DNA of 64,000 bases from Pseudomonas sp. AN-1 (GCF_034057115.1 NZ_CP139195.1:2542001-2606000); one strand, 5' to 3'; shown: positions 31,690 to 42,476, numbered from the stretch's first letter. The notes: generated from the letters alone by a model not told the origin. Numbers and translations are program-made.

Positions 31690-31766
31690 GTAGGGTGGAA
31701 AACCCGCGCAGCGGTTTTCCACCATAGAGCCAGCGGTGGACAACGCTGCGCGGTTGTCCACCCTAC
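31690..31766. repeat. REP/BIME-like double hairpin between prfA and prmC
   Basis: Two adjacent hairpins: GGTGGAAAAC...GTTTTCCACC and GGTGGACAAC...GTTGTCCACC, each with a GCGCAGC-type loop. GTAGGGTGG at the left end is mirrored by CCACCCTAC at the right end. This is the pattern of the abundant GTAGGGTGGA...TCCACCCTAC intergenic repeats of Pseudomonas. Sits inside the hemA-prfA-prmC transcript. Confidence 0.8.
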
Positions 31767-31770
31767 GGAA

Positions 31771-32853
31771 TCAATCGCCCAGCGCCGCCAGCTGGTCGGC
31801 CTGGTATTCCTGCAGCAGCGGCTCGATCACCTGCTCCACCGAACCGCCCAGCACCTCGCCCAGCGAGTACAGGGTCAGGTTGATGCGGTGGTCGGTGACC
31901 CGGCCCTGCGGGAAGTTGTAGGTGCGGATGCGCTCGGAGCGGTCGCCGGAGCCGACCAGCAGCTTGCGCGTCTCGGACATCTCCCTGTGCGCGGCGGCGT
32001 CCTGCTGGTCCTGCAGCTTGGCCGCCAGCCAGGCCATGGCCCGCGCGCGGTTCTTGTGCTGCGAGCGCTCTTCCTGGCACTCGACCACCATCCCGGTCGG
32101 CAGGTGGGTGATGCGCACCGCCGAGTCGGTCTTGTTGATGTGCTGGCCGCCGGCGCCGGAAGCGCGGTAGGTGTCGATGCGCAGATCGGCCGGGTTGATC
32201 TCGATGGCCGCCTGCTCGTCCGGCTCCGGCAGCACCGCCACGGTGCAGGCCGAGGTGTGGATGCGGCCCTGGGATTCGGTTTCCGGCACGCGCTGCACGC
32301 GGTGGGCGCCGGACTCGAACTTGAGCTTGGCGTAGACGTTGTCGCCCTCGACGCGGGCGATCACCTCCTTGTAGCCGCCGTGCTCGCCCTCGCTCTCGGA
32401 GAGGATCTCGACGCGCCAGCCCTGCTTCTCGGCGTAGCGCGAGTACATGCGGAACAGGTCGCCGGAGAAGATCGCCGCCTCGTCGCCGCCGGTGCCGGCG
32501 CGGATCTCGAGGAACACGTTGCGGCCGTCGTTGGGGTCTTTCGGCAGCAGCATGCGCTGCAGGCTGGCCTCGAGCACCTCGAGCTGCGCGCGGGCCGCGG
32601 CGACCTCCTCCTCGGCCATCTCGCGCAGGTCCGGGTCGCTGTCCTTGAGCAGCGCCTGGGCACCCTCGAGGTCGCCCTGCACCTTGCGGAAGGCGCGGAA
32701 GGCTTCGATCACCGGCTCGATCTCGGCGTATTCGCGGGAGTAGGCGCGGAACTTGGTCTGGTCGCCGATCACCTCGGCGTCGCCGAGCAGCGCGGTCAGC
32801 TCCTCGAAGCGGTCCTGCAGGGTATCGAGCTTGTTCAGCAGCGAGGCTTTCAT
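31771..32853 (-). CDS. prfA: Peptide chain release factor 1
   Basis: 360 residues. Reads UAA/UAG stops. GGQ motif in [21 protein letters not shown] near residue 230; the stop-codon tripeptide region is [18 protein letters not shown]. Standard RF1 length. Followed 122 bases later by its methyltransferase prmC and preceded by hemA at 53 bases, the classical hemA-prfA-prmC order. Confidence 0.97.
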   Translation of the reverse strand: MKASLLNKLDTLQDRFEELTALLGDAEVIGDQTKFRAYSREYAEIEPVIEAFRAFRKVQGDLEGAQALLKDSDPDLREMAEEEVAAARAQLEVLEASLQRMLLPKDPNDGRNVFLEIRAGTGGDEAAIFSGDLFRMYSRYAEKQGWRVEILSESEGEHGGYKEVIARVEGDNVYAKLKFESGAHRVQRVPETESQGRIHTSACTVAVLPEPDEQAAIEINPADLRIDTYRASGAGGQHINKTDSAVRITHLPTGMVVECQEERSQHKNRARAMAWLAAKLQDQQDAAAHREMSETRKLLVGSGDRSERIRTYNFPQGRVTDHRINLTLYSLGEVLGGSVEQVIEPLLQEYQADQLAALGD

Positions 32854-32906
32854 CGGGGCGTGTTCACCATGGCTGGCGCCGCGCCGCTCGGCGGGCGCGC
32901 AGGGCG

Positions 32907-34172
32907 TTAGCGATGCTGCTCGCCGGAAAGGTCGAGCAGTTCCTGGGCCACGGCCAGCGCATCGTGGCGGCCGGCGGCGGAAAACTTCTTCAGCTGCACG
33001 CTGGGCGCGTGCAGCAGCTTGTTGGTCAGGCCGCGCGCCAGCTGGGCCAGCACCTCCTCGGCCGGGCTGCCGTTGCCGAGCAGGCGCAGGGCCTTGGTCA
33101 GCTCCTCGTCGCGCAGCTGCTCGGCGCGGGTGCGGTAGGCGCGCAGCAGGTCGACGCTGTCGCGCTCGCGCAGGCGCTCAATGAAGGCGCCGACCCCGGC
33201 CACCACCAGCTCCTCGGCGGCGCGCGCGGCGTCCTGGCGGTTGCGCAGGTTCTCGGCGATCACCTCGTGCAGGTCGTCGACGGTGTACAGGTAGACGTCG
33301 TCCAGCTCGCCGACCTCCGGCTCGATGTCGCGCGGCACGGCGATGTCGACCATGAACACCGGGCGGTGCTTGCGCTTCTTCAGTGCGCGCTCGACGGCGC
33401 CCTTGCCGAGGATCGGCAGCGGGCTGGCGGTGGAGCTGATGACGATGTCGCTGCCCACCAGCTGCTCGGGAATGTCGGCGAGCAGCACGGCCTGGCCGCC
33501 GACCTCGCCGGCCAGCGCACTGGCGCGCTCGAGGGTGCGGTTGGCCACCACGATGCGCTTGACCCCCTGCTCGTGCAGGTGGCGGGCGACCAGGGCGATG
33601 GTCTCGCCGGCGCCGATCAGCAGCGCCTGGCTGCGGCCGAGGTCGCTGAAGATCTGCTTGGCCAGGCTCACCGCGGCGAAGGCCACCGACACCGGGTTCT
33701 CGCCGATGCGGGTATCGGTGCGCACCGTCTTGGCGGTGCTGAAGGTGGCCTGGAACAGCCGGCCGAGCAGCGGGCCGAGGGTGCCGGCCTGCTGCGCGCT
33801 GGCGTAGGCGTCCTTCATCTGGCCGAGGATCTGCGGCTCGCCGAGGATCATCGAGTCCAGGCCGCAGGCCACGCGCATCATGTGGCGCACCGCCTCGTTG
33901 CCCTGGTGGATGTAGGCGCAGGCACGCAGCTCGTCGAGGCTGAGGCCGTGGTAGCCGGCCAGCCAGGCGAGGATTTCCTCCGCACGCGCCTCGTCCAGCG
34001 CCAGGTACAGCTCGCTGCGGTTGCAGGTGGAGAGGATCGCCGCCTCGCGGCACGGCGTCACTCGGCACAGCTGCTGCAGGGCGTCGACCAGTTGCTCGGG
34101 GCCGAAGGCCACGCGCTCGCGGACCGCCACCGATGCGGTTTTGTGGTTGATGCCGAGGGCGAGAAAAGCCAT
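32907..34172 (-). CDS. hemA: Glutamyl-tRNA reductase
   Basis: 421 residues. First committed step of tetrapyrrole synthesis by the C5 route. The catalytic Cys is in [13 protein letters not shown] near residue 50; [13 protein letters not shown] and the NADPH motif [29 protein letters not shown] follow. C-terminal dimerisation helices end in [10 protein letters not shown]. First gene of the operon, divergent from the TPR lipoprotein with 166 bp between. Confidence 0.96.
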   Translation of the reverse strand: MAFLALGINHKTASVAVRERVAFGPEQLVDALQQLCRVTPCREAAILSTCNRSELYLALDEARAEEILAWLAGYHGLSLDELRACAYIHQGNEAVRHMMRVACGLDSMILGEPQILGQMKDAYASAQQAGTLGPLLGRLFQATFSTAKTVRTDTRIGENPVSVAFAAVSLAKQIFSDLGRSQALLIGAGETIALVARHLHEQGVKRIVVANRTLERASALAGEVGGQAVLLADIPEQLVGSDIVISSTASPLPILGKGAVERALKKRKHRPVFMVDIAVPRDIEPEVGELDDVYLYTVDDLHEVIAENLRNRQDAARAAEELVVAGVGAFIERLRERDSVDLLRAYRTRAEQLRDEELTKALRLLGNGSPAEEVLAQLARGLTNKLLHAPSVQLKKFSAAGRHDALAVAQELLDLSGEQHR

Positions 34173-34338
34173 GCGGGGACGCTGAGGTGACCTGGAAAGC
34201 CGACAATTGTCCTACTTGGCGCGATACAGGACAACTGCCTAGCCGCCGCAGGCGACGATGGCCACCTGCAGCCATGGGATTGCCCCCCCGCTTGTGTCAT
34301 GATTGCCCGACCTGCCGGTGAGCCCGCGTATGCCTGCC

Positions 34339-36066
34339 ATGAACAAATCCCTCGCGCTGCTGACTGCCCTGGCGTTGCTGGGCGGTTGCCAGTTCCTGCC
34401 CTCCACTAGCCCCGACGGCAACCCGCCTGCGTCCGAGTCGACCGCGGCGCCGGCCAAGCCCGCCGCGCCCAGCGCCTCGTTCAGCCAGGACACCCTGTAC
34501 AGCCTGCTGGTGGCCGAGCTGGCCGGCCAGCGCGACCGCTTCGACATCGCCCTGGCCAACTACATGGAGCAGGCCCGCGCCACCGGCGATCCGGCGGTGG
34601 CCGAGCGCGCCTTCCGCATCGCCGAATACTTGGGCGCCGACGAGGCCGCCCTGGAGACCGCCCTGCTGTGGGCCGACAGCGCCCCGGACAACCTCGACGC
34701 CCAGCGCATCGCCGCCATCCAGCTGGCCCGCGCCGGCCGCCACGACGAGGCCATGGGCTACATGGAGCAGGTGCTCAAGGCCAAGGGCGACACCCACTTC
34801 GACTTCCTCGCCCTCAGCGCCGCCCAGCTCGACCCCGAGGCCCGCGCCGGCCTGCGGCAGAGCTTCGAGCGCCTGCTCGAGCGCCATCCGGACAACGCCC
34901 AGCTGCTGTTCGGCCGCGCCGTGCTGCTGCAGCAGGACGGCCGCAGCGAGGAGGCGCTTGCCAGCCTGGAGGCGCACCCGGCCGGCAGCCGCGAGGTCGC
35001 CCCGCTGCTGCTGCGCGCCCGCCTGCTGCGCTCGCTCGGCCGCGGCGACGAGGCCCTCAGGGTGCTCGAGGGCGGCATCCGCCTGCACCCCGACGACAAG
35101 CGCCTGCGCCTGACCTACGCCCGCCAGTTGCTCGAGGACGAGCGCCTGGAGGATGCCCACCAGCAGTTCCGCGAACTGCTCAGGCGCTTCCCCGAGGACG
35201 ACGACCTGCGCCTGTCGCTGGCCCTGGTCAGCCTCGAGGCCGAGGCCTGGGACGAGGCCCGCCCGCTGCTGCAGGAGCTGATCGAGCGCGACGCCCACGT
35301 CGACGCCGCCCACCTCAACCTCGGCCGCATCGCCGAGCAGGACGGCGATCGCGCCACCGCGCTGCGCGAATACGCCGCGGTCGGCCCGGGCAACGACTAC
35401 CTGGCGGCGCAGGTGCGCCGCACCGAGCTACTGGTCAAGAACGGGCGCGTCGCCGAGGCCCAGCGCCTGCTGGCCGGCGCCCGCGACAGCCAGCCGGACT
35501 ACGCCCTGCAGCTGTACCTGATCGAGATCGAGAGCCTGACCAACCAGGATCGCCTCGACGATGCCTGGCAGCGCACTGCCGAAGCGCTCGAGCAGTTCCC
35601 CGAGGATCTCAACCTGCTCTACACCCGCGCCATGCTGGCCGAGAAGCGCGGCGACCTGGCCGGGCTGGAGCGCGACCTGCGCTTCATCATCGGGCGCGAG
35701 CCGGAAAACGCCATGGCCCTCAACGCCCTCGGCTACACCCTGGCCGACCGCACCACCCGCTACGCCGAGGCCCACGCGCTGATCGAGAAGGCCTACGCGC
35801 TGAACCCGGACGACCCGGCGATCCTCGACAGCCTCGGCTGGGTCAACTACCGCCTGGGCAATCTGGCCGAAGCCGAGAAGCTGCTGCGCCAGGCCCTGGC
35901 GCGCATGCCCGACCATGAGGTCGCCGCCCACCTCGGCGAGGTGCTGTGGGCCAGCGGCAAGCAGGCCGAGGCCCGCGAAGTCTGGCGCAAGGCCCTGGCC
36001 GACACGCCGGACAGCGACATCCTGCGCGACACCCTCAAGCGCCTGACCGGCAAGGTGAAGCCGTGA
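34339..36066 (+). CDS. TPR-repeat lipoprotein
   Basis: 575 residues. Lipoprotein signal [17 protein letters not shown] with lipobox LGGC, then about ten tetratricopeptide repeats across the rest (for example [42 protein letters not shown] at the C-terminus). An ATG 9 bases upstream (MPAMNKS) is an alternative start. I recall it being conserved between hemA and lolB in Pseudomonas. Probably an outer-membrane-anchored scaffold; exact role unknown. The stop overlaps the lolB start as GTGA. Confidence 0.88.
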   Translation: MNKSLALLTALALLGGCQFLPSTSPDGNPPASESTAAPAKPAAPSASFSQDTLYSLLVAELAGQRDRFDIALANYMEQARATGDPAVAERAFRIAEYLGADEAALETALLWADSAPDNLDAQRIAAIQLARAGRHDEAMGYMEQVLKAKGDTHFDFLALSAAQLDPEARAGLRQSFERLLERHPDNAQLLFGRAVLLQQDGRSEEALASLEAHPAGSREVAPLLLRARLLRSLGRGDEALRVLEGGIRLHPDDKRLRLTYARQLLEDERLEDAHQQFRELLRRFPEDDDLRLSLALVSLEAEAWDEARPLLQELIERDAHVDAAHLNLGRIAEQDGDRATALREYAAVGPGNDYLAAQVRRTELLVKNGRVAEAQRLLAGARDSQPDYALQLYLIEIESLTNQDRLDDAWQRTAEALEQFPEDLNLLYTRAMLAEKRGDLAGLERDLRFIIGREPENAMALNALGYTLADRTTRYAEAHALIEKAYALNPDDPAILDSLGWVNYRLGNLAEAEKLLRQALARMPDHEVAAHLGEVLWASGKQAEAREVWRKALADTPDSDILRDTLKRLTGKVKP

Positions 36067-36677
36067 GACTGCACCACCTGCTGTTCGCCGGCCTGCTGCT
36101 GCTCGCCGGTTGCGCCGGCATCGGCCCGCGCGAGGATCTCGGCGGCCAGGGCAGCCCCGCCGCCTGGCGCCAGCACAAGACCCAGGTCGCCGCCATCGAC
36201 GGCTGGCAGATCAGCGGCAAGGTCGGCATCCGCGCGCCGCAGGACTCCGGCAGCGGCGTGCTGTTCTGGCTGCAGCGCCGCGACTACTACGACATCCGCC
36301 TGTCCGGCCCGCTCGGCCGCGGCGCCACCCGCCTGACCGGCCGCGAGGGCGACATCCTCCTCGAGGTGGCCAACCAGGGGCGCTACCAGGCCGCATCACC
36401 CGAGGCGCTGCTCGAGGAGCAGATCGGCTGGCGCCTGCCGGTCTCCCACCTGCTGTGGTGGATCCGCGGCCTGCCGGCGCCGGACAGCAAGAGCCGGCTG
36501 ACCCTCGACGCCGACAGCCGCCTGGCGCGCCTGGAGCAGGACGGCTGGCGGATCGAATACGCCGACTACCGCCAGCAGGCCGGCTTCTGGCTGCCGCAAC
36601 GCCTCAAGCTGCTGGGCGAGAACCTCGACATCACCCTGGTGATCAAGGACTGGCAGCCGCGCCGCCTCGGCCTGTGA
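36063..36677 (+). CDS. lolB: Outer-membrane lipoprotein receptor LolB
   Basis: 204 residues. GTG start overlaps the TPR gene stop. Lipoprotein signal [17 protein letters not shown]. The mature protein shows [46 protein letters not shown], the LolB beta-barrel core that takes lipoproteins from LolA and inserts them in the outer membrane. Next in order is ispE (13 bp gap), as in many gamma-proteobacteria. Confidence 0.95.
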   Translation: MRLHHLLFAGLLLLAGCAGIGPREDLGGQGSPAAWRQHKTQVAAIDGWQISGKVGIRAPQDSGSGVLFWLQRRDYYDIRLSGPLGRGATRLTGREGDILLEVANQGRYQAASPEALLEEQIGWRLPVSHLLWWIRGLPAPDSKSRLTLDADSRLARLEQDGWRIEYADYRQQAGFWLPQRLKLLGENLDITLVIKDWQPRRLGL

Positions 36678-36690
36678 CCGCCCACCGCCC

Positions 36691-37557
36691 ATGACCGACA
36701 TGCACGACGCCACCCTGATCCTGCCGGCCCCGGCCAAGCTCAACCTGTTCCTGCACATCCTCGGCCGCCGCGCCGACGGCTATCACGAGCTGCAGACGGT
36801 GTTCCAGTTCCTCGACCACGGCGACGAACTGGGTTTCCGCCGGCGCGAGGACGGCGAGATCCGCCTGCACAGCGAGATCGCCGGGGTGCCCCACGACAGC
36901 AACCTGATCGTGCGCGCCGCGCGCCTGCTCCAGCAGGCATCCGGCACGCCGCTGGGCGCCGACATCTGGCTGGACAAGCGCCTGCCGATGGGCGGCGGCA
37001 TCGGCGGCGGCAGCTCGGATGCCGCCACCACCCTGCTCGGCCTCGACCACCTGTGGCGGACCGAGCTCGGCCTCGACCGCCTGGCCGAACTCGGCCTGTC
37101 GCTGGGCGCCGACGTCCCGGTGTTCGTCCGCGGCCGCGCCGCCTTCGCCGGCGGCGTCGGCGAGCAGCTGGTGCCGGTCGAGCTGGAAGAGCCCTGGTTT
37201 CTCGTTGCAGTGCCGCAAGTGTCTGTCAGCACAGCAGAAATTTTCTCCGCGCCGGAGTTGACACGTGACACCCCTGCCATTAGAGTTTGCGGCCTTCCCG
37301 CAGGGGGCGGTCGTAACGACTGCCAGCCGGTGGTCGAGCAGCGTTACCCAGAAGTACGTAACGCCTTGAACTTGCTGAACAATTTTGTTCCCGCAAGAAT
37401 GACCGGCACCGGAGCTTGTGTGTTTGGGAGCTTCCCAAACCGCGACGATGCTGATAAAATCTCGCGCCAGCTTCCGGGCACTCTGCCAAGCTTCGTGGCA
37501 CGGGGTAGCAACATCTCGATGTTGCACCGCAGTCTCGAGGCAGTGCGCGGGAAGTGA
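36691..37557 (+). CDS. ispE: 4-diphosphocytidyl-2-C-methyl-D-erythritol kinase
   Basis: 288 residues of the GHMP kinase family; a step of the MEP isoprenoid pathway. Motif 1 [32 protein letters not shown] motif [21 protein letters not shown] near residue 92, and C-terminal [13 protein letters not shown]. Base use becomes less GC-rich in the last quarter (about 37200-37550), just before the tRNA genes. Confidence 0.95.
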   Translation: MTDMHDATLILPAPAKLNLFLHILGRRADGYHELQTVFQFLDHGDELGFRRREDGEIRLHSEIAGVPHDSNLIVRAARLLQQASGTPLGADIWLDKRLPMGGGIGGGSSDAATTLLGLDHLWRTELGLDRLAELGLSLGADVPVFVRGRAAFAGGVGEQLVPVELEEPWFLVAVPQVSVSTAEIFSAPELTRDTPAIRVCGLPAGGGRNDCQPVVEQRYPEVRNALNLLNNFVPARMTGTGACVFGSFPNRDDADKISRQLPGTLPSFVARGSNISMLHRSLEAVRGK

Positions 37558-37583
37558 ATGCCAGGCATTCGGTTATACGATAC

Positions 37584-37658
37584 AGGGGCGTCGCCAAGCG
37601 GTAAGGCAGCAGGTTTTGATCCTGCCATGCGTTGGTTCGAATCCAGCCGCCCCTGCCA
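37584..37658 (+). tRNA. tRNA-Gln (anticodon TTG)
   Basis: 75 bases with encoded CCA. Acceptor AGGGGCG/CGCCCCT, anticodon loop TTTTGAT, T-loop TTCGAAT. First of two identical copies; 26 bp after the ispE stop. Confidence 0.94.
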
Positions 37659-37707
37659 TAACCTCTCCGAGGGTCGTGTTTCCGGTTCCACATTCGATTT
37701 ACGCCAC

Positions 37708-37782
37708 AGGGGCGTCGCCAAGCGGTAAGGCAGCAGGTTTTGATCCTGCCATGCGTTGGTTCGAATCCAGCCGCCCCTGCCA
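37708..37782 (+). tRNA. tRNA-Gln (anticodon TTG), second copy
   Basis: Identical in sequence to the copy 124 bases upstream, also with encoded CCA. The two are separated by 49 bases and probably processed from one transcript ending at the terminator at 37791. Confidence 0.94.
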
Positions 37783-37790
37783 TATTCCTG

Positions 37791-37842
37791 AAAAACCTTT
37801 GTGGTTTTGCGGTCATGACCGCGAGGTCACAAAGGTTTTTTG
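37791..37842 (+). terminator. Terminator after the tRNA-Gln pair
   Basis: AAAACCTTTGTG and CACAAAGGTTTT arms enclose an inner GCGGTCATGACCGC palindrome, followed by a T-run. It is placed between the tRNAs and prs. Confidence 0.85.
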
Positions 37843-37879
37843 TTCATCCAGGCCCACCCTCAGCCGGCAGGTACTGCGC

Positions 37880-38821
37880 GTGTCCAAGATGATGGTCTTC
37901 ACGGGGAACGCCAACCCCGATCTCGCCCGCCGTGTCGTGCGTCAGCTGCACATCCCCCTCGGTGACGTTTCCGTAGGCAAGTTCTCCGACGGCGAAAGCA
38001 GTGTCGAAATCAACGAGAACGTGCGCGGCAAGGATGTGTTCCTGATCCAGCCGACCTGCGCGCCGACCAACGACAACCTGATGGAACTGATCGTGATGGC
38101 CGACGCCTTCCGTCGTTCCTCGGCCAGCCGCATCACCGCGGTCATCCCCTACTTCGGCTATGCCCGCCAGGACCGCCGCCCGCGCTCCGCCCGCGTGGCG
38201 ATCAGCGCCAAGGTGGTGGCCGACATGCTGACCGTGGTCGGCATCGACCGCGTGCTCACCGTCGACCTGCACGCCGACCAGATCCAGGGCTTCTTCGACG
38301 TGCCGGTGGACAACATCTACGGCTCGCCGACCCTGGTCGACGACATCCAGGCCCAGCGCTTCGAGAACCTGATGATCGTCTCCCCGGACATCGGCGGCGT
38401 GGTGCGTGCCCGCGCCGTGGCCAAGAGCCTGGGCGTCGACCTGGCGATCATCGACAAGCGCCGGCCGAAGGCCAACGTCTCCGAGGTGATGCACATCATC
38501 GGCGACGTCGAGGGGCGCACCTGCGTGCTGGTCGACGACATGGTCGACACCGCCGGCACCCTGTGCCATGCCGCCACCGCGCTGAAGAAGCACGGTGCCG
38601 CCAAGGTCTACGCCTACTGCACCCACCCGGTGCTGTCCGGCCGCGCCATCGAGAACATCGAGAATTCGACGCTGGACGAGCTGGTGGTGACCAACACCAT
38701 CCCGCTGTCCGCCGCTGCCCAGGCCTGCGAGCGCATCCGCCAGCTGGACATCGGTCCGGTGGTCGCCGAGGCCGTGCGCCGCATCAGCAACGAGGAATCC
38801 ATCAGCGCCATGTTCCGCTGA
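37880..38821 (+). CDS. prs: Ribose-phosphate pyrophosphokinase
   Basis: 313 residues. Makes PRPP from ribose 5-phosphate and ATP. GTG start gives the conserved [23 protein letters not shown] loop [14 protein letters not shown] near residue 96 and PRPP-binding [21 protein letters not shown] near residue 215. [18 protein letters not shown] is also conserved. Follows the tRNA-Gln terminator, so it needs its own promoter in the roughly 40 bases between, or read-through. Confidence 0.96.
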   Translation: MSKMMVFTGNANPDLARRVVRQLHIPLGDVSVGKFSDGESSVEINENVRGKDVFLIQPTCAPTNDNLMELIVMADAFRRSSASRITAVIPYFGYARQDRRPRSARVAISAKVVADMLTVVGIDRVLTVDLHADQIQGFFDVPVDNIYGSPTLVDDIQAQRFENLMIVSPDIGGVVRARAVAKSLGVDLAIIDKRRPKANVSEVMHIIGDVEGRTCVLVDDMVDTAGTLCHAATALKKHGAAKVYAYCTHPVLSGRAIENIENSTLDELVVTNTIPLSAAAQACERIRQLDIGPVVAEAVRRISNEESISAMFR

Positions 38822-38870
38822 GGAACGGGCGCCGATATAACCGCCCCGCCTTGCGGGGCCTACAAGCAAC

Positions 38871-38902
38871 CGCCCGAACGCTGGTCGCAAGCGTTTCGGG
38901 CG
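38871..38902 (+). promoter_or_regulatory. Stem-loop between prs and rplY
   Basis: CGCCCGAACGCT pairs with AGCGTTTCGGGCG (one bulge) around a GGTCGCA loop, followed by TTGTTGTC. It could be the prs terminator or a leader structure for rplY, whose product binds 5S rRNA and can autoregulate in E. coli. A second CCCCGCC-TTGC-GGGGC hairpin precedes it at about 38843-38860. Confidence 0.5.
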
Positions 38903-38926
38903 TTGTTGTCATTCTGGAGAACTGCA

Positions 38927-39220
38927 ATGACCAACTTCACCCTGAATGCCCAAGCGCGTTCCGACCTGGGGAAAGGTGCGAGCCGCCGCCTGCGTCGTAA
39001 CGCCAACCTGGTTCCGGCCGTCGTCTACGGCGGCGAGCAGGCCCCGCAGTCCATCTGCATGGAAGCCCGCGAAGTCGTCAAGCTGCTGGAAGACCAGGCC
39101 GTGTTCGCCAACACCGTCGCCCTGAACATCGACGGCGTCGTGCAGAACGTGGTGATCAAGGCCATCCAGCGTCATCCGTCCAAGGGCTTCGCCCTGCACA
39201 TGGACTTCGTGCGCGCCTGA
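38927..39220 (+). CDS. rplY: 50S ribosomal protein L25, short single-domain form
   Basis: 97 residues binding 5S rRNA. The N-terminal domain [37 protein letters not shown] is conserved. The protein stops at [17 protein letters not shown], matching the end of the 94-residue E. coli L25 (…HIDFVRA). The C-terminal CTC domain of the roughly 200-residue L25 I recall for P. aeruginosa is absent. A second in-frame stop (TGA TAA) follows and no remnant of the CTC domain lies before pth. Good ribosome binding site TGGAGA. Confidence 0.92.
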   Translation: MTNFTLNAQARSDLGKGASRRLRRNANLVPAVVYGGEQAPQSICMEAREVVKLLEDQAVFANTVALNIDGVVQNVVIKAIQRHPSKGFALHMDFVRA

Positions 39221-39252
39221 TAATCGCCTGCACGTCTGAGAGAGCCCCTGTC

Positions 39253-39837
39253 GTGACTGCCATCCAACTGATCGTCGGCCTCGGTAACCCCGGTCCGGAA
39301 TACGAGCAGACCCGGCACAACGCAGGGGCTCTTTTCGTCGAGGAGCTGGCCCGCAAGCTGGGCGTCAACCTCGCCACCGACAAGAAGTACTTCGGCCTGG
39401 TCGGCAAGTTCAGCCATCAGGGCCGCGACGTTCGTCTGCTCATCCCCACCACCTACATGAACCGCAGCGGCCAGTCCGTGGCGGCGCTGGCGAACTTCTT
39501 CCGCATTCCGCCGGCGGCCATCCTGGTGGCCCACGACGAACTCGACATGCCCCCCGGCACCGCCAAGCTCAAGCAGGGCGGCGGCCACGGCGGCCACAAC
39601 GGGCTGCGCGACATCATCGCCCAGCTCGGCAACCAGAATTCCTTCTATCGCCTGCGGCTCGGCATCGGCCACCCCGGCGACAAGAACCTCGTCTCCGGCT
39701 TCGTCCTCGGCCGGGCTCCGCGCAGCGAACAGGAAAAGCTCGAGGCGAGCATCGACTTCGCCCTCGACGTGCTGCCGGAAATGCTCGCCGGCGACTGGAC
39801 CAAGGCCATGCAGCAGCTGCACAGCCAGAAAGCCTGA
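39253..39837 (+). CDS. pth: Peptidyl-tRNA hydrolase
   Basis: 194 residues. Releases tRNA from peptidyl-tRNA drop-off products. GTG start gives [25 protein letters not shown], with the conserved Asn and catalytic His (HN). [24 protein letters not shown] and [15 protein letters not shown] are family motifs. Starts 32 bases after rplY, the usual rplY-pth-ychF operon. Confidence 0.96.
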   Translation: MTAIQLIVGLGNPGPEYEQTRHNAGALFVEELARKLGVNLATDKKYFGLVGKFSHQGRDVRLLIPTTYMNRSGQSVAALANFFRIPPAAILVAHDELDMPPGTAKLKQGGGHGGHNGLRDIIAQLGNQNSFYRLRLGIGHPGDKNLVSGFVLGRAPRSEQEKLEASIDFALDVLPEMLAGDWTKAMQQLHSQKA

Positions 39838-39883
39838 CGCCCCCCCCCTTTTCGACCGAATTCATCTCCGCGAGGGATACACC

Positions 39884-40984
39884 ATGGGATTCAACTGCGG
39901 CATCGTCGGCCTGCCCAACGTCGGCAAGTCCACCCTGTTCAACGCCCTGACCAAGTCCGGCATCGCCGCGGAGAACTTCCCGTTCTGCACCATCGAGCCG
40001 AACAGCGGCATCGTACCGATGCCCGACCCGCGCCTCGACGCGCTGGCCGAGATCGTCAAGCCCGAGCGCGTGCTGCCGACCACCATGGAGTTCGTCGACA
40101 TCGCCGGCCTGGTCGCCGGCGCCTCCAAGGGTGAGGGCCTGGGCAACAAGTTCCTCGCCAACATCCGCGAGACCGACGCCATCGCCCACGTGGTGCGCTG
40201 CTTCGAGGACGACAACGTGATCCACGTGTCCAACTCGGTCGATCCCCGGCGCGACATCGAGATCATCGACCTCGAGCTGATCTTCGCCGACCTCGACAGC
40301 TGCGAGAAGCAGCTGCAGAAGGTGCAGCGCAACGCCAAGGGCGGCGACAAGGAAGCCCTGGCGCAGAAGGCCATCCTCGAGCATCTGATCCCCCACTTCA
40401 GCGAAGGCAAGCCGGCACGCTCGCTGATGAAGCACATGGACGAGGAGCAGAAGCGCGTCATCCGCGGCTTCCACCTGCTGACCAGCAAGCCGGTGATGTA
40501 CATCGCCAACGTCGCCGAGGACGGCTTCGACGCCAACCCCCACCTCGACGTGGTGCGCGCCATCGCCGAGGAAGAAGGCGCCATCGTGGTGCCGGTGTGC
40601 AACAAGATCGAGGCGGAGATCGCCGAGCTCGACGACGACGAGGAGAAGCAGATGTTCCTCGAGTCGATGGGCATGGAGGAACCGGGCCTCAACCGGGTGA
40701 TCCGCGCCGGCTACCAGCTGCTCGGCCTGCAGACCTACTTCACCGCCGGGGTGAAGGAAGTGCGCGCCTGGACCGTGAAGATCGGCGCCACCGCCCCGCA
40801 GGCCGCCGCGGTGATCCACACCGACTTCGAGAAGGGCTTCATCCGCGCCGAGGTCATCGCCTACGACGACTTCATCCAGTACCGCGGCGAAGCCGGCGCC
40901 AAGGAAGCCGGCAAGTGGCGCCTGGAAGGCAAGGACTACATCGTCAAGGACGGCGACGTGATGCACTTCCGCTTCAACGTCTGA
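39884..40984 (+). CDS. ychF: Ribosome-binding GTPase/ATPase YchF (OLA1 family)
   Basis: 366 residues. G1 motif [15 protein letters not shown], switch [18 protein letters not shown]3 [20 protein letters not shown], and G4 replaced by the NVAEDG-type motif that favours ATP. Coiled-coil insertion about residues 130-200; C-terminal TGS domain ending in [11 protein letters not shown]. Implicated in translation and oxidative-stress responses. Last gene of the operon. Confidence 0.96.
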   Translation: MGFNCGIVGLPNVGKSTLFNALTKSGIAAENFPFCTIEPNSGIVPMPDPRLDALAEIVKPERVLPTTMEFVDIAGLVAGASKGEGLGNKFLANIRETDAIAHVVRCFEDDNVIHVSNSVDPRRDIEIIDLELIFADLDSCEKQLQKVQRNAKGGDKEALAQKAILEHLIPHFSEGKPARSLMKHMDEEQKRVIRGFHLLTSKPVMYIANVAEDGFDANPHLDVVRAIAEEEGAIVVPVCNKIEAEIAELDDDEEKQMFLESMGMEEPGLNRVIRAGYQLLGLQTYFTAGVKEVRAWTVKIGATAPQAAAVIHTDFEKGFIRAEVIAYDDFIQYRGEAGAKEAGKWRLEGKDYIVKDGDVMHFRFNV

Positions 40985-41002
40985 GCCTCTCCGCCTGCCG
41001 AC

Positions 41003-41025
41003 AAGCCCCGCCCCGTGCGGGGCTT
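41003..41025 (+). terminator. Terminator after ychF
   Basis: AAGCCCCG-CCCCGTG-CGGGGCTT with TGTGCTTTCT after it; an 8-bp stem 18 bases past the stop. The following 240 bases to ocd hold no gene and are the probable promoter region of the arginine/ornithine module. Confidence 0.65.
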
Positions 41026-41272
41026 GTGCTTTCTGCCCTTCCTCCTTCCGCCCCCTCCTCTTCCTCCAGGCGCTCGCCAGCACAGCCGAATCGGCTGTCG
41101 CGCCTTGCCTTTCAGCTTTCCAGGCTGGGCGGCGACAGCAGATCAGCCGGGATTGTCGGCCCTGCCGGCCGACAATAGCCCCATCGCCAGACGCGTACCG
41201 CGGACTGGCCGCAGCCAGGACCAGGCCCCGCGCCGCTGGCCGCCCGAGCCGATAGCCAAGAGGAACAACAAG

Positions 41273-42319
41273 ATGACCCGCTATATCGACGTCAACGACC
41301 TGAGCCGCCTGGTGGCCCGCCAGGGCCTGACCACCTGCCTGGCCGAGATGACCGAGTACCTGCGCCAGGACTACCTGCGCTGGCCGGAGTTCGAGAAGTG
41401 CGCCCGGGTGGCCAACCACTCGGCCGACGGCGTGATCGAGCTGATGCCGGTGTCCGACGCCGCTCTGTACGCGTTCAAGTACGTCAACGGCCATCCGAAG
41501 AACACCCGCGACGGCATGCTCACCGTGATGGCCTTCGGCGCCCTCGGCGACGTCGCCACCGGCAAGCCGGTGCTGCTCAGCGAGCTGACCCTGACCACCG
41601 CCCTGCGCACCGCCGCCACCTCGGTGCTGGCCGCCAGCGTGCTGGCACGCAAGAACGCGCGCAGCATGGCGCTGATCGGCAACGGCTCGCAGAGCGAGTT
41701 CCAGGCCATCGCCTTCCACCACATCCTCGGCATCGACGAGATCCGCCTGTACGACGTCGACCCGCAGGCCACCCGCAAGCTGGCACGCAACCTGGCCGGC
41801 TTCCCGGGCATCAAGGTGATCATCGCCGAGTCCACCGCTGCGGCGGTGCGCGGCGCCGACATCGTCACCACGGTGACCGCCGACAAGACCAACGCCACCA
41901 TCCTCACCCCGGAGATGATCGAGCCGGGCATGCACCTCAACGGCGTGGGCGGCGACTGCCCGGGCAAGACCGAGCTGCACCGCAGCATCGTCGAGGCGGC
42001 CAGCGTGTTCGTCGAGTACGAGCCGCAGAGCCGCATCGAGGGCGAGATCCAGCAGCTGCCGGCCGGCTCGCCTACCACCGAGCTGTGGCAGGTGCTGAGC
42101 GGCGCCGCCGCCGGCCGGCGCAGCGAGGCGGAAGTCACCCTGTTCGACTCGGTGGGCTTCGCCCTTGAGGACTACTCGGCCCTGCGCTACGTGCGCGACG
42201 TCGCCGAGCGCCTGGACATCGGCAGCCTGATCGAGCTGGTGCCCAGCCCGCGCGATCCGAAGAACCTGTTCGCCCTGCTCGGCGAGGGCGTCGAGCAGCC
42301 GCTGCTCAAGCGCGCCTGA
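41273..42319 (+). CDS. ocd: Ornithine cyclodeaminase
   Basis: 348 residues of the OCD/mu-crystallin family, converting L-ornithine to L-proline and ammonia with an internal NAD+ cycle. Substrate-site FKYVNGHPKNTRDGMLTVMAFGALGDVATGKPVLLSE with the Lys and Arg contacts. NAD-binding MALIGNGSQSEFQAIAFHHILGIDEIRLYDVDP. Catalytic region NGVGGDCPGKTELH with Asp. Next to arginase and an ABC transporter, giving arginine to ornithine to proline. Confidence 0.92.
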   Translation: MTRYIDVNDLSRLVARQGLTTCLAEMTEYLRQDYLRWPEFEKCARVANHSADGVIELMPVSDAALYAFKYVNGHPKNTRDGMLTVMAFGALGDVATGKPVLLSELTLTTALRTAATSVLAASVLARKNARSMALIGNGSQSEFQAIAFHHILGIDEIRLYDVDPQATRKLARNLAGFPGIKVIIAESTAAAVRGADIVTTVTADKTNATILTPEMIEPGMHLNGVGGDCPGKTELHRSIVEAASVFVEYEPQSRIEGEIQQLPAGSPTTELWQVLSGAAAGRRSEAEVTLFDSVGFALEDYSALRYVRDVAERLDIGSLIELVPSPRDPKNLFALLGEGVEQPLLKRA

Positions 42320-42340
42320 TCGGCCAACGCGCAACACCGA

Positions 42341-42371
42341 ACGCCCCGCGCCATCAGGCCCGGGGCGTTTT
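42341..42371 (+). terminator. Terminator between ocd and rocF
   Basis: ACGCCCCG...CGGGGCGTTTT, an 8-bp stem with T-run. It separates the convergent ocd and arginase genes. Confidence 0.8.
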
Positions 42372-42476
42372 GCCGTCTCCGTGGTCAGGGCGCTGGCCGC
42401 AGACCGAGACTGCAAAGCAAACGAGCGGGGCCGCCCTGCGGCGGCCCCGGTCGTCATGCCGTGGGGAAGGATCGCG

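Noticed and set aside
37584-37782. Tandem tRNA-Gln copies as a sign of an integrated element
   Set aside because: Both are complete, identical and 49 bases apart with a normal terminator and no integrase; simple gene duplication.
38927-39252. Frameshift or nonsense mutation truncating rplY
   Set aside because: The protein ends exactly like the complete short-form E. coli L25, and no CTC-domain remnant follows in any frame before pth.
39614-42457. 947-codon minus-strand frame opposite pth, ychF and ocd
   Set aside because: Spans three genuine convergent-strand genes and their gaps; no domain is recognisable.
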